From an uncultured Lachnospiraceae bacterium (lineage in GTDB: Bacteria > Bacillota > Clostridia > Lachnospirales > Lachnospiraceae): DNA of 64,000 bases. Positions 44,384 to 54,700 of this stretch are shown here, in pieces. Position 1 is the first letter of the stretch, and each line of letters opens with the position of its first letter. The translations under genes and the position numbers were made by a program. The stretch spans positions 1 to 64,000 of the forward strand of contig CAJUSQ010000004.1 of NCBI GenBank assembly GCA_910588885.1, in the 5' to 3' direction. Below the pieces are notes generated by a model. That model was not told the DNA's origin and ran no database searches. It saw nothing but the letters and a program-made list of their open reading frames with translations.

Positions 44384-45472
44384 TCATCCCTTTTTCATCT
44401 GGCCTTTTATTTTCAAAAATACCTGTACGATCTCCGGGTCATAATAAGTTCCCGCCCGTTTTTCAATTAAGGCAAGGCCCTCCTCCGGTGTGATTTTATC
44501 CTTATAATCCTCGTTTATAACATCATAGATATCCACTACTGCCACAATCCTTGCGGCAAGCGGAATATCTTTGCCTGAAATGCCCTTCGGAAGCCCGGCT
44601 CCGTCCCATCTGGTGTGATGGTATTTGGCAATATCAATCGCCATGGCGAGAAAATCGTTCTTATTGGTAAAATTATAAATCTTCTCCAGAATCACCGCTC
44701 CCTGCTCCGCATGGTAAGCCAGATCCCTCAGAGCCTTTTCATCCTCGTCCAGCAAAGGATCTACCACCGTTCCCGGAGGAAGCAGAAGCTTTCCGATATC
44801 ATGAAGCATCGACGCAATGGCAATCTCTTCAATAAAATTCTCGGAAATACTTTCCTCAAACCGGGGGCTAAGCTGCAGGCCCTGTGCCAGAATACGGCTG
44901 TTATACCCCACATTGTCCATATGGCTGTTCCGGCCTTCATTCTCCTCCTCGGTCAGCTTTGTCAGGGCATACAGGGTATTCCGCTGCTCTCCTTCAATCC
45001 GCTGCATCTGATCCTCAATCACATGATGCAGATATTTGTTTGTCTCTGCCAGCTCCTGCTGCATCTGGTACATCTTCAGATGGGTATTCACCCGCATGGC
45101 CACTTCCTGGGTATCAAAAGGCTTGGTAATAAAATCCGCCCCTCCAAGTTCAAACCCCTTCCATATATTCTCCCTGGCAGAATCTGCAGAAATAAAGATA
45201 ATCGGAATATCTCTGGTTCGTACATTTTTCTTTAACTTTTCACAAAATTCGAAACCATTGATTTCCGGCATGAAAATATCCAGTATAATCAACTGCGGGA
45301 GCTCCTCATTGATCATGTTTGCCGCTTCCTTCACCCTGGAAGCACATCTGGAAACATATCCCATCCCGTTTATAATAGAGCTTAAAATCACCAAATTGAT
45401 ATCTACGTCATCCACAATTAAGATCTGCGGCGTCTTCTCACTCTTCATATTGTCCATTTTTATACTTTCCAT
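44384..45472 (-). CDS. Receiver-HD-GYP-like response regulator
   Basis: 362 aa. Receiver domain with Asp65 (ILDIFMP) and KPFD at 118, a helical linker (130-180), then an HD-GYP-type phosphodiesterase domain: His184, HD at 224-225 (HDIGKLLLPPG), HAEQGA at 254 and HH at 285-286. The name-giving GYP is GLP here (293-295), a known variant. Predicted to hydrolyse cyclic di-GMP or a related dinucleotide on phosphorylation. ATG after GGAGGGG. Between the kinase gene (15 bp) and cheB. Confidence 0.9.
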   Translation of the reverse strand: MESIKMDNMKSEKTPQILIVDDVDINLVILSSIINGMGYVSRCASRVKEAANMINEELPQLIILDIFMPEINGFEFCEKLKKNVRTRDIPIIFISADSARENIWKGFELGGADFITKPFDTQEVAMRVNTHLKMYQMQQELAETNKYLHHVIEDQMQRIEGEQRNTLYALTKLTEEENEGRNSHMDNVGYNSRILAQGLQLSPRFEESISENFIEEIAIASMLHDIGKLLLPPGTVVDPLLDEDEKALRDLAYHAEQGAVILEKIYNFTNKNDFLAMAIDIAKYHHTRWDGAGLPKGISGKDIPLAARIVAVVDIYDVINEDYKDKITPEEGLALIEKRAGTYYDPEIVQVFLKIKGQMKKG

Positions 45473-45487
45473 GTTCCACCCCTCCGA

Positions 45488-46933
45488 CTAAAGCGCTCCG
45501 ATCTCAGCCTCCAGCAATGTTTTCAGATCCTGATATCTCTTCATGCTCTTTTCATAATCTTCCTTCCGCAGACACATTTCCAGGCGGAATACCGACTTTT
45601 TCAAATCCTCCCGTTCTCCCAAAAGGGATTTCAGATTACCCGCAAAGGATTCTGCTTTATCCCACGCCTCCAATTCCAGACAAATGATAAGCTTCTCCAT
45701 TTTATTCCGGATCTCCTGGGCATTTTCCGATGTACCGAAGGTAAAGAAATTTTCCATGCTGTCAAATCTGCTGATATTGCCGGCATATTGCTTGAATCCG
45801 GGCTGTACTTCTTTTTCCCTGTTCTCCGTTTCCTCCCCGGCTGCCGGCCCCTCTGCCCTGCGCAGGCGGATTCGGAAGGAGAATGTACTTCCTTTTCCCT
45901 TTTCACTTTCCAAATGAATGCTGCCGCCCATCAATTCTACCAGCTGCTTGGTAATTACCAGCCCCAGACCGGTTCCGCCGTATTTCCTGGTAATAGATGC
46001 GTCCACCTGGGAAAAGCTCTTAAAGGTCTTATCCTGTTCTTCCCTGGACATACCGATTCCGGTATCCTTCACCATAAAGAACAGTTCCAGCTCATTATCA
46101 AATTCCAATGTCTTTGTAATATCTATACTAATATAACCCACTGCCGTGAACTTCACCGCATTGGAAAGCAGGTTATTCAGGATCTGTACGATCCGCAGTT
46201 CGTCTCCCGAAACATGATCCGGAATATCATCGGCCACATTTACCGTCAAATACAGCCCCTTTTCATTAATGGCCACAATGCTGGTATCCACCACATGGTC
46301 AATCATCTCGCGAAACTGAAATTCCTTATCCTCCAGCGTAAATTTGCCGGCCTCCATCTTGGAAAAGTCCAGGATATTATTGATAATTGCTCCCATATTC
46401 TCACAGCATTTTAAGATAATATCCGTCACCCGGGTCTGGGCTGCATCCAACGGGGTATCCCGAAGCGTAGTAAGATGTCCCCGAATCCCGTTTAGGGGGG
46501 TTCGAAGCTCATGGGTCACATTTGCCACAAACTCGTTCCGGGCCTTCATAGCCAAAGCCGCTTCTTCCTTCTCGTGGATTAACTCTTTCTCTGTCTCCCG
46601 ACGCTGAGTGATATTCACCGCAAACAGCTGGTAATGGCCTTCCCGTACCTCTGACTTGGAAACCTTCATGGAAGCCGGAAAACAGGTCTGGTTCTTTCGG
46701 TAGAATACCGCCTCCGTCAGGTTCTGCACCACTTCTGCGGAAAAAGGCCGTTCCTGCCCTTCCTGCTGGAACTCCTGACATAGTATCTGCTTCAGATTTA
46801 CCGCACTCAGGCCCCCTTCGTACCCCAGCTCCTGGTTTGCCGTCCGGTTGGAAAAATGGACCTTTCCCTGTTCATCAAATACAAGTATCATCTCTATTGC
46901 GTCATTGACAATTTCTATTCCCATTTTCTCCAT
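45488..46933 (-). CDS. Soluble PAS histidine kinase with degenerate HPt-like tail
   Basis: 481 aa with no membrane helices. PAS sensor (1-115), coiled-coil link, HisKA with His141 in NVTHELRTPLNG, and HATPase_c with NLLSNAVKFT, DTGIGM and GGTGLGLVITK. The C-terminal 85 residues are helical and resemble an HPt bundle: AWDKAESFAGNLKSLLGE aligns with the HPt pattern AHTLKGxxxxLG, but the phosphorylatable His is a Gly. The protein likely phosphorylates the receiver-HD-GYP protein encoded 15 bp downstream. Sits 78 bp after the receptor gene, past a hairpin. Confidence 0.9.
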   Translation of the reverse strand: MEKMGIEIVNDAIEMILVFDEQGKVHFSNRTANQELGYEGGLSAVNLKQILCQEFQQEGQERPFSAEVVQNLTEAVFYRKNQTCFPASMKVSKSEVREGHYQLFAVNITQRRETEKELIHEKEEAALAMKARNEFVANVTHELRTPLNGIRGHLTTLRDTPLDAAQTRVTDIILKCCENMGAIINNILDFSKMEAGKFTLEDKEFQFREMIDHVVDTSIVAINEKGLYLTVNVADDIPDHVSGDELRIVQILNNLLSNAVKFTAVGYISIDITKTLEFDNELELFFMVKDTGIGMSREEQDKTFKSFSQVDASITRKYGGTGLGLVITKQLVELMGGSIHLESEKGKGSTFSFRIRLRRAEGPAAGEETENREKEVQPGFKQYAGNISRFDSMENFFTFGTSENAQEIRNKMEKLIICLELEAWDKAESFAGNLKSLLGEREDLKKSVFRLEMCLRKEDYEKSMKRYQDLKTLLEAEIGAL

Positions 46934-46955
46934 TACTCATCACCCTTACTACTAT

Positions 46956-46984
46956 GAAAGCCGGGCATACCGTGCCCGGCTTTC
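46956..46984 (-). terminator. Hairpin between the receptor and kinase genes
   Basis: Perfect 12-bp arms GAAAGCCGGGCA and TGCCCGGCTTTC around 5 nt, but only three T follow on the minus strand. May be an attenuating terminator or processing signal that raises receptor over downstream expression. Confidence 0.6.
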
Positions 46985-47011
46985 CCAATAATACAATGTA
47001 GCAATCTTCCC

Positions 47012-48751
47012 TTAATCTATATCTATGCTGCCGAACGTATCCGTACTACTGCTATATGTGGCTCCGTCATCACGCAGGGAGAATTTTGCAACAAGGTCTT
47101 TCAGCATCTCTGCCTGGCTGGAAAGCTCTTCGCTGGCTGCCGCACTCTCTTCTGCCGTAGCGGAATTCGTCTGGACAACACCGGATATCTGATCTACACC
47201 CAGCGCAACCTGCTCAATGGCGCCGGACTGGTCTCTTGCTGCATCCGCAATCCGATCTACGGTTGAGGAAGCGGCCCGAACGCCTTCCACTACTTTCAGC
47301 AGGGACTGTGCCGTTTCGTCTGCCAGATGTGTTCCCCGGGCTACCGCTTCGATCGAATCTTCAATCAAATCCGCCGTATCCTTGGAAGCGGCTGCACTCT
47401 TGCTGGCAAGGTTCCGCACTTCTTCCGCAACTACGGCGAAGCCTTTTCCTGCCGTACCTGCCCTGGTTGCTTCTACTGCTGCATTTAAGGACAATATATT
47501 TGTCTGGAATGCAATATCTTCAATGGTTTTAATAATCTTACCGATTTCATTGGAAGTTCTGGTGATCTCTTCCATCGCTGCGGTCATCTCGTGCATCTGC
47601 TGGTTGCACTCTTCTACTTCACTGCCTGCCATATCGGACTGATTCTTTGCTTCCAATGCATTGTCCGCGGTATCCTTTACCTGGCGGGAAATATCTTCAA
47701 TCGTTGCTACCAGCTCTTCTACGGCTGCTGCCTGTGCCGTAGCACCCTGGGCAAGATCCTGCGCCCCATAGGATACCTGGCTGGAGCCGGATGCCACCTG
47801 GTCGGCGCTCTGGTTAATCTGGGATAACGTACCGCTTAAATCAATATTCAGCTTCCGAATGGACATCAGCAAGGTTTTGCACTTGCCTACATAACGTTCC
47901 TCTGCCTGGGTGCGTACGTCAAAATTACCGTTCGCCATCTCTGTCAGAAGTCTGGAAGCATCGTTAATTACGTCGCCGAGAATCGCTGCCATCTCACGGA
48001 AATTCCTTGCCAGGCTTCCCAGTTCATCCTTGGATTCATAATCTACCTGGATATCGAAGTTACCGCTGGTAATCTTCCCTGCCGCAATTTCCAGCTGACG
48101 GACAGGCCGTGTAATCATCCGGATCAGATAAGTGGCAAGAATCAGAGTAAGCACCAAAGCTCCGGCTGCCATGCCCAGCTGCGCATAAACCAGCATATCC
48201 TGCATCTTAACCGTTTCCTCGTAATCGTTCTTCGCATTATTCTCTACGGTTTCACTAATATGTATCAGATTATTTACAGCCTCTTCTACCAGCGGCTGAT
48301 ATTCCTGCAGCAGCATGGTCTGGGCAGCCTTCATATCCGTACCAGACAGACTGATTACCGTTTCCTGCAGCTCTACTGCCTTCCGTACATTGCTCTCGAA
48401 GGAATCCAGCAGCTCCTGTTCTCCGGTAAAATTCGAGAACAGCCAGGTTGCGTTCTCTTCCAGGGCTGTCATCTCTTTCTCTAAATCAGCTTTATACTCT
48501 TCACATTTCGCCGAATCTTCATCAATGGTCATAAAGCTAAGGTCCTTCACGATAATCTGAAGACCTCTCCGCATATTCATAACCCGATTGGTCACCTGAT
48601 ATCCCACCGTATAAAAATCCGTATACTTGGACGCATTCTGTGTCAGTCCTATAATGGCCACTACAACCGTTGCAATAAATAATGCAATGATAATCATAAA
48701 TGTTATCAAAAGTTTAATCCCTATTTTTAGATTTTTCATGTTCTCTTTCAT
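47012..48751 (-). CDS. Chemoreceptor with four-helix-bundle sensor domain
   Basis: 579 aa. TM1 (about 12-35), an extracellular all-helical region of about 150 residues fitting the 4HB_MCP class, TM2 (about 190-212), HAMP, and a signalling domain with tip [21 protein letters not shown]-terminal tail rich in Ser/Thr/Asp. First gene of the chemosensory operon, behind a 255-nt leader and a SigA-type promoter. Confidence 0.93.
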   Translation of the reverse strand: MKENMKNLKIGIKLLITFMIIIALFIATVVVAIIGLTQNASKYTDFYTVGYQVTNRVMNMRRGLQIIVKDLSFMTIDEDSAKCEEYKADLEKEMTALEENATWLFSNFTGEQELLDSFESNVRKAVELQETVISLSGTDMKAAQTMLLQEYQPLVEEAVNNLIHISETVENNAKNDYEETVKMQDMLVYAQLGMAAGALVLTLILATYLIRMITRPVRQLEIAAGKITSGNFDIQVDYESKDELGSLARNFREMAAILGDVINDASRLLTEMANGNFDVRTQAEERYVGKCKTLLMSIRKLNIDLSGTLSQINQSADQVASGSSQVSYGAQDLAQGATAQAAAVEELVATIEDISRQVKDTADNALEAKNQSDMAGSEVEECNQQMHEMTAAMEEITRTSNEIGKIIKTIEDIAFQTNILSLNAAVEATRAGTAGKGFAVVAEEVRNLASKSAAASKDTADLIEDSIEAVARGTHLADETAQSLLKVVEGVRAASSTVDRIADAARDQSGAIEQVALGVDQISGVVQTNSATAEESAAASEELSSQAEMLKDLVAKFSLRDDGATYSSSTDTFGSIDID

Positions 48752-49006
48752 CCCTTCCGCTATTATTCCCGCTTGCTGCGAGCCGGGCTGCTGCGTCTGC
48801 CGCGGGGTATCTGACCTGCAGGCATTCTCCGAATCCGTGCCCTGCCGGCTATTTCTTTATGTATACGTTATCTTGCGGGTGCCCTTGTTAAACTATAGCC
48901 ACATTTCGTCTTTGCCTTCAACCTGCTCTCCTCCATTCTCTGATAACAACGATGCTCTCCAGCGTAAACATTCATCCTCACTTTGAGAATTCCATATATA
49001 TAATAC

Positions 49007-49035
49007 ATTATAGTCGATATTTTGGAATTTGTCTA
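49007..49035 (-). promoter_or_regulatory. SigA promoter of the chemosensory operon
   Basis: On the minus strand TAGACA (49030-49035), 17-bp spacer, perfect TATAAT (49007-49012). Confidence 0.7.
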
Positions 49036-49133
49036 CAACATTCGTCTAAGATTTACGTTTCCATAATAAGGGAATCCAATGAGGACGCTAAAAAGCGGGA
49101 GACCGGAAAATTTTTTGCCTGCCAAGATAAATT

Positions 49134-49165
49134 GGCCGAAGCCTTTTATATTTAAGACTTCGGCC
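49134..49165 (-). terminator. Likely terminator of glgP
   Basis: GGCCGAAG and CTTCGGCC pair around 16 nt; GCCAA/TTGGC further out can extend the structure. The T tract on the minus strand is poor. Confidence 0.45.
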
Positions 49166-49182
49166 TATTGGCTGGTAATATA

Positions 49183-51711
49183 TTAATATATAGTTCCCAT
49201 GTTTCCGGAGACGGATTCTTCTTTCTTCTCCTCCATCTCTACGGTAATTTTGTCCAGGTGCCAGATGTCGTCTACGTATTCCTGGATGGTACGGTCTGAA
49301 GTGAACTTTCCGGCGTGGGCTACGTTTAAGATGGCTTTTTTCGCCCAGCCTGCTTCGTCTCTGTAGGCTGCTTCCACTTTCTTCTGGGCTTCTGCGTAGG
49401 CCCGGAAATCCTTTAAAATAAAGTAGGTATCCGCATATTGGGTGCTCTGAGTATTCAGCAGGGAATTATACAGAGGCCGGAACAGCTCGGAATCATTAGG
49501 CGAATAGAAGCCGTTGATCAGCTGGGTCAGTACCTGGCGGATCTCCTGGTCGCTGTTGAAAATCTGCATGGGATTATAATCCCGTTTTGTTTCGTGCTCA
49601 ATAACTTCGTCAGAGCTCATGCCGAAGATAAACGCATTCTCTGCTCCTACCTCTTCCACGATTTCCACATTTGCACCGTCCATAGTGCCCAGGGTTACGG
49701 CGCCGTTTAACATAAATTTCATATTTCCGGTCCCGGAAGCTTCCTTGCTGGCAGTGGAAATCTGCTCACTGACATCTGCCGCAGCAAAAATCCATTCGGC
49801 ATTGGATACCTTGTAGTCCTCGATAAAGATTACCTTAATCTTTCCGTTGATGCCCTTATCATTGTTAATCACGTCTGCCACGGAATTAATCAGCTTAATC
49901 GTAAGCTTTGCAATCTTATAGCCTGCTGCCGCCTTTGCCCCGAAGATAAAGGTCCTGGGATAGAACTCCAGTTCGGGATGTTCCTTCAGCTGGTTATACA
50001 AATACATCACATGAAGGATATTCAAAAGCTGGCGTTTGTATTCATGCAGCCGTTTCACCTGTACATCGAAAATAGAACGGGGATCTACTTCCACACCGTT
50101 GTGCTTCATGATATAATCTGCCAGACGCAGCTTGTTCTGGTACTTGATATTCATAAATTCCTGCTGGGCCTTCTTGTCATCCGCATAGACTGCCAGCTTT
50201 GCAATATGGGGCAGGTCCGTCACCCAGTCGTTTCCGATATGATCCGTCACCCACTCTGCCAGCAGCGGATTTCCGTGATATAAAAACCTTCTCTGGGTAA
50301 TGCCGTTGGTCTTGTTGTTGAATTTCTTCGGATACATTTCGTAGAAATCTCTCAATTCCTGGTTCTTTAAAATCTCCGTATGGAGCCTTGCAACCCCGTT
50401 GACGGAATAGCCCGCCGCAATGGCAAGGTGGGCCATTTTCACCTGGCCGTCATAAATAATGGACATCTTCTGGATCTTATGATGGTCATTGGGGAATCTG
50501 GCCTGGATTTCCAGTACGAAACGCCGGTTGATTTCCTCCACAATCTGATAAATTCTGGGCAGCAGCCTGGAGAAAATTTCAATAGGCCATTTTTCCAGAG
50601 CTTCCGACATGATTGTATGGTTGGTGTAGGCGCAGGTATTTTGGGTAATCTCCCATGCTTCCTCCCAGGGCATCCCTTCCTCGTCCAGTAAAATCCGCAT
50701 CAGCTCCGCCACGGCAACGGTGGGATGGGTATCGTTTAACTGAATTGCTACCTTTTCCGGCATCTTATGCAGATCCGGATGGTTCTTCTTATATCTGGCC
50801 ACTGCACGCTGCACACTGGCCGACACGAAAAAGTACTGCTGTTTCAAACGCAGCTCTTTTCCTGCAATATGATTGTCATTGGGATACAGGACTTCCACCA
50901 GGTTCCGGGCCAGGTTCTCCTGTTCCACGGCTTTCCGGTAATCCCCTTTGTCAAAGGAATTCAGCTCAAACCATTCCACCGGCTCCGCATCCCAGATCAT
51001 AAGGGTATTTACTACATTATTATTATAACCGATGATGGGCATATCATAGGGTACGGCCCGGACGGACTGATAACCGTCCTGTACAAAACGGGTGCGGCCG
51101 TCTTTCGTAGTTTCTGCCCGGACAAAGCCCCCGAATTTCACTTCGAATGTATGTTCTGGTCTCCGCAATTCAAAGGGATAGCCGTTTTTCAGCCAGTTGT
51201 CCGGAACTTCCACCTGGAAGCCTTTCTGAATCGTCTGTTTAAACATTCCATAACGGTAACGGATCCCGCAGCCGTAGGCCGGATAGCCCAGGGTTGCCAA
51301 AGATTCCATAAAGCAGGCTGCCAGACGTCCCAGGCCTCCGTTTCCAAGCGCCGGATCCGGCTCCTCGTCCTCAATGGTATTCAGATTAAAGCCCAGCTCC
51401 TCCAAAGCTTCCTTCACTTCCTGATAAGCCGTCAGGTTAATCAGGTTATTGCCCAGGGCCCGGCCCATGAGAAATTCCATGGACATGTAATACACCATTT
51501 TGGGATCCTGTTTGTCAAATTCCTTCTGGGTAGCCAGCCACTGGTCAATAATGGTATCCTTCACCACCAGAGACACTGCCTGGAAAACCTCCTGGCTGCT
51601 GGCCTCATCAATAGTCTTGCGGAACATTACCCGGACATTGTCCTTCACACTCTTTACGATCTCTTCCTTCCGAAACATTTTGCTCTGCATCCGTATCGTT
51701 TCCTCCTTCAT
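49183..51711 (-). CDS. glgP: Glycogen/starch/maltodextrin phosphorylase
   Basis: PLP enzyme that releases glucose-1-phosphate from alpha-1,4-glucans. 842 aa, normal family length, with MEFLMGRALGNNL early, NDTHPTVAVAELMR in the middle, and the PLP-lysine region EASGTGNMKFMLNGAVTLG near residue 660. Two starts are possible: ATG 51711 (AAGGC upstream) or ATG 51690 (AAGGAGG 11 nt upstream). Only 13 bp separate it from the ileS stop, with no terminator between, so it is probably expressed from the ileS T-box transcript. Confidence 0.94.
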   Translation of the reverse strand: MKEETIRMQSKMFRKEEIVKSVKDNVRVMFRKTIDEASSQEVFQAVSLVVKDTIIDQWLATQKEFDKQDPKMVYYMSMEFLMGRALGNNLINLTAYQEVKEALEELGFNLNTIEDEEPDPALGNGGLGRLAACFMESLATLGYPAYGCGIRYRYGMFKQTIQKGFQVEVPDNWLKNGYPFELRRPEHTFEVKFGGFVRAETTKDGRTRFVQDGYQSVRAVPYDMPIIGYNNNVVNTLMIWDAEPVEWFELNSFDKGDYRKAVEQENLARNLVEVLYPNDNHIAGKELRLKQQYFFVSASVQRAVARYKKNHPDLHKMPEKVAIQLNDTHPTVAVAELMRILLDEEGMPWEEAWEITQNTCAYTNHTIMSEALEKWPIEIFSRLLPRIYQIVEEINRRFVLEIQARFPNDHHKIQKMSIIYDGQVKMAHLAIAAGYSVNGVARLHTEILKNQELRDFYEMYPKKFNNKTNGITQRRFLYHGNPLLAEWVTDHIGNDWVTDLPHIAKLAVYADDKKAQQEFMNIKYQNKLRLADYIMKHNGVEVDPRSIFDVQVKRLHEYKRQLLNILHVMYLYNQLKEHPELEFYPRTFIFGAKAAAGYKIAKLTIKLINSVADVINNDKGINGKIKVIFIEDYKVSNAEWIFAAADVSEQISTASKEASGTGNMKFMLNGAVTLGTMDGANVEIVEEVGAENAFIFGMSSDEVIEHETKRDYNPMQIFNSDQEIRQVLTQLINGFYSPNDSELFRPLYNSLLNTQSTQYADTYFILKDFRAYAEAQKKVEAAYRDEAGWAKKAILNVAHAGKFTSDRTIQEYVDDIWHLDKITVEMEEKKEESVSGNMGTIY

Positions 51712-51724
51712 TTATGCCTTATAG

Positions 51725-54700
51725 TTACAGCTTTTCTACGCCCAGCGTTACTTCCTCGCCGTTGATGCTCCAGTTCTTCTCATAGCCCTTGGGATCCCCC
51801 TGGAAAATGGCTTCCGCCAGGACTTCTTTTTGGATCTGTCCTCCGAAGCGTTCAAAAATCCCCCGGATCTTCTCATTGGCCTGATAATAAACATTTATTT
51901 TATCCATTACTTCAAAGCCGGCTTCCTTGCGCATGGTCTGGATCTTACTGATCAATTCCCGCACAAAGCCTTCTTCAATCAGCTCCGGCGTCAGGTTCGT
52001 ATCCAGAACCACAGCCGTATCCTGATCCGTTTCCGTCACATATCCTTCCATCTGCTTAACGGTAATCAACAGGTCTTCTTCCGTCAGGGCAACTTCTTCT
52101 CCGGTTTGCGGAAGCCTCAGCACCCCGTCCCTTTTCAGCTCTGCCATAGCCTCGTTTCCGTCAAGCTCCACCAGGGCTTTCCTGATTTTCCCTAATACCT
52201 TTCCGTATTTCGGGCCCACGGTACGCAGCTGCGGCTTAAAGCTGTAGTCGGTAAAGCTGCTGACATCCTGGGTAAAGGTTACTTTTTTCACATTCAGCTC
52301 TTCTGCGATAATCTCCGTATAGAAATCCGGCAGCACAAAGGAAGCTTTTACAAACATGTTGGCAAGAGGCTGGCGGTTCTTCAGGTTCGCCGTATTCCGG
52401 CAGGCCCGGCCCATAACAACAACCTTCAGCACCCCGTCCATATTCCGTTCCAGCTCTTTGTCGATCCGGGCGGAATCTGCCTTCGGAAAATCGCACAGAT
52501 GTACGCTTATGGGTGCGGCAGGATCAATGCTGCACACCAGGTTCCGGTAAATATCCTCCGCCATAAAGGGGATCATGGGAGCGGCCGCCTTCGCCACCGT
52601 AACCAAGGCCGTATATAACGTCATATAGGCATTGATTTTATCCTGTTCCATCCCTTTGGCCCAGAAACGTTCCCGGCTCCTTCTGACGTACCAGTTGCTC
52701 ATATCGTCCGTAAATTCCTGGAGCGCCCTGGCTGCTTCCGGAATCCGGTAATTACTCAGATTGCTGTCCACGGCCTCTACCAGGGAATTCAGCTTGGACA
52801 ACAGCCATTGGTCCATAACGGTAAGTTTCTCATATTCCAGTTTATATTGTGAAGCGTCAAATCCGTCAATATTGGCATACAGTACAAAAAACGCATAGGT
52901 ATTCCACAACGTCCCCATAAATTTCCGCTGGCCCTCCTGTACGACCTTTCCATGGAACCGGTTGGGCAGCCAGGGAGCGGAATTGATGTAAAAATACCAG
53001 CGGATGGCGTCCGCACCATAGGTTTCCAAAGCCTCAAAGGGATCCACGGCATTGCCCTTGGACTTGCTCATTTTCTGACCGTTTTCATCCTGCACATGGC
53101 CCAAAACAATGACGTTTTCATAAGGGGCCTTATGGAACAAAAGGGTCGATTCCGCCAGCAGGGAGTAGAACCATCCCCGGGTCTGGTCTACGGCTTCGGA
53201 AATAAACTTTGCAGGGAACTGTTGTTCGAAAATCTCCAGATTTTCAAAGGGATAATGATGCTGTGCAAAAGGCATGGCCCCGGAATCAAACCAGCAGTCG
53301 ATGACCTCCGGTACCCGGTGCATTTCTTTCCCGCATTCCGGACAGCGGATCGTCACCGCATCAATATAGGGACGATGCAGCTCGATTTCCTCCGGGCAGT
53401 TGCCGGACAGGGATTTCAGCTCTTCAATGCTTCCCACGGCATGGGTATGCCCGCACTCGCATTCCCAAATATTCAAAGGGGTGCCCCAGTACCGGTTCCG
53501 GGAAATCCCCCAGTCCTGGACGTTTTCCAGCCAGTCCCCGAACCGCCCTTTGCCGATACTTTCGGGAATCCAGTTGACCGTATTGTTATTTTCAATTAAT
53601 TCGTCCTTTACCGCGGTCATTTTGATAAACCAGGACTCTCTTGCATAGTAAATCAAAGGCGTGTCACACCGCCAGCAATGAGGATAGCTGTGCTCAAATT
53701 TGGGAGCATCGAATAAAAGCCCCTGATCCTCCAGATCCTGCAGAATCATGGGATCTGCTTTCTTACAAAATACGCCTGCATAGGAGGTTTCCTCTGTCAG
53801 CTCCCCTTTCCCGTTCACCAGCTGGACGAAGGGCAGCTCATACACACGCCCTACCTTGGCATCGTCTTCCCCGAAGGCCGGAGCAATGTGTACCACTCCG
53901 GTACCGTCTGTCAGGGTAACATAGGAATCGCAAACCACATAATGGGCTTTCTTGTTCTGCTTTGCAATGATCTCCTGAGCAAAATCGAACAAAGGTTCGT
54001 ATTCCTTGTATTCCAGTTCTTTTCCCTGATAGGTGGCAAGGACTTCATAGGCTTTCGCCCCTTCCTCCGCCAGCTTGCCCAGCACCGATTCCAGCAGCGC
54101 TTCCGCCATATAATACGTATAGCCGTCCACGCATTTTACTTTTACATAGCTTTCCTCCGGATTCACGCAAAGGCCCACATTGGAGGGCAGGGTCCAGGGG
54201 GTTGTGGTCCATGCCAGGATATAAGCATCCTCTTCCTTTACCTTAAAACGTACGATGGCGGAGCGTTCCTTCACATCCTTATATCCCTGGGCCACCTCCT
54301 GGGAAGACAGGGGCGTTCCGCAGCGGGGACAATATGGAACAATCTTAAAGCCCTTATACAGAAGCTTCCGCTCCCAGATCTGCTTCAAGGCCCACCATTC
54401 GGATTCGATAAAATCATTGTCATAAGTCACATAGGGATCGTCCATATCGGCCCAGAACCCGACGGTTCCGGAAAAATCCTCCCACATGCCCTTATATTTC
54501 CAAACACTTTCCTTACATTGCTTAATAAAAGGCTCCAGCCCGTATTCCTCAATCTGGTCCTTTCCGTTAATGCCCAAACGCTTCTCCACCTCAAGCTCCA
54601 CCGGAAGCCCATGGGTATCCCAGCCCGCTTTCCTGGGCACCATCTTTCCCTTCATGGTCTGGTACCTGGGAATCATATCCTTGATGACCCGGGTCAGCAC

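Larger units (their letters stand above)
48752..49182. other. 431-bp leader/intergenic region of the chemosensory operon
   Basis: Contains the operon promoter at 49007-49035, a leader of about 255 nt and the glgP terminator region. I searched the leader by eye for a c-di-GMP-I riboswitch (conserved GGCAAACC and GACGCAAAGCC segments) because such elements precede chemotaxis genes in clostridia; they are absent. A flagellar-type sigma-D promoter is not seen. The leader is unusually long for no visible element. Confidence 0.5.

Noticed and set aside
48752..49006. c-di-GMP-I (GEMM) riboswitch before the first chemoreceptor gene
   Set aside because: Conserved GGCAAACC and GACGCAAAGCC segments are missing; a superficial GGCAAAGACGAAA is not enough.
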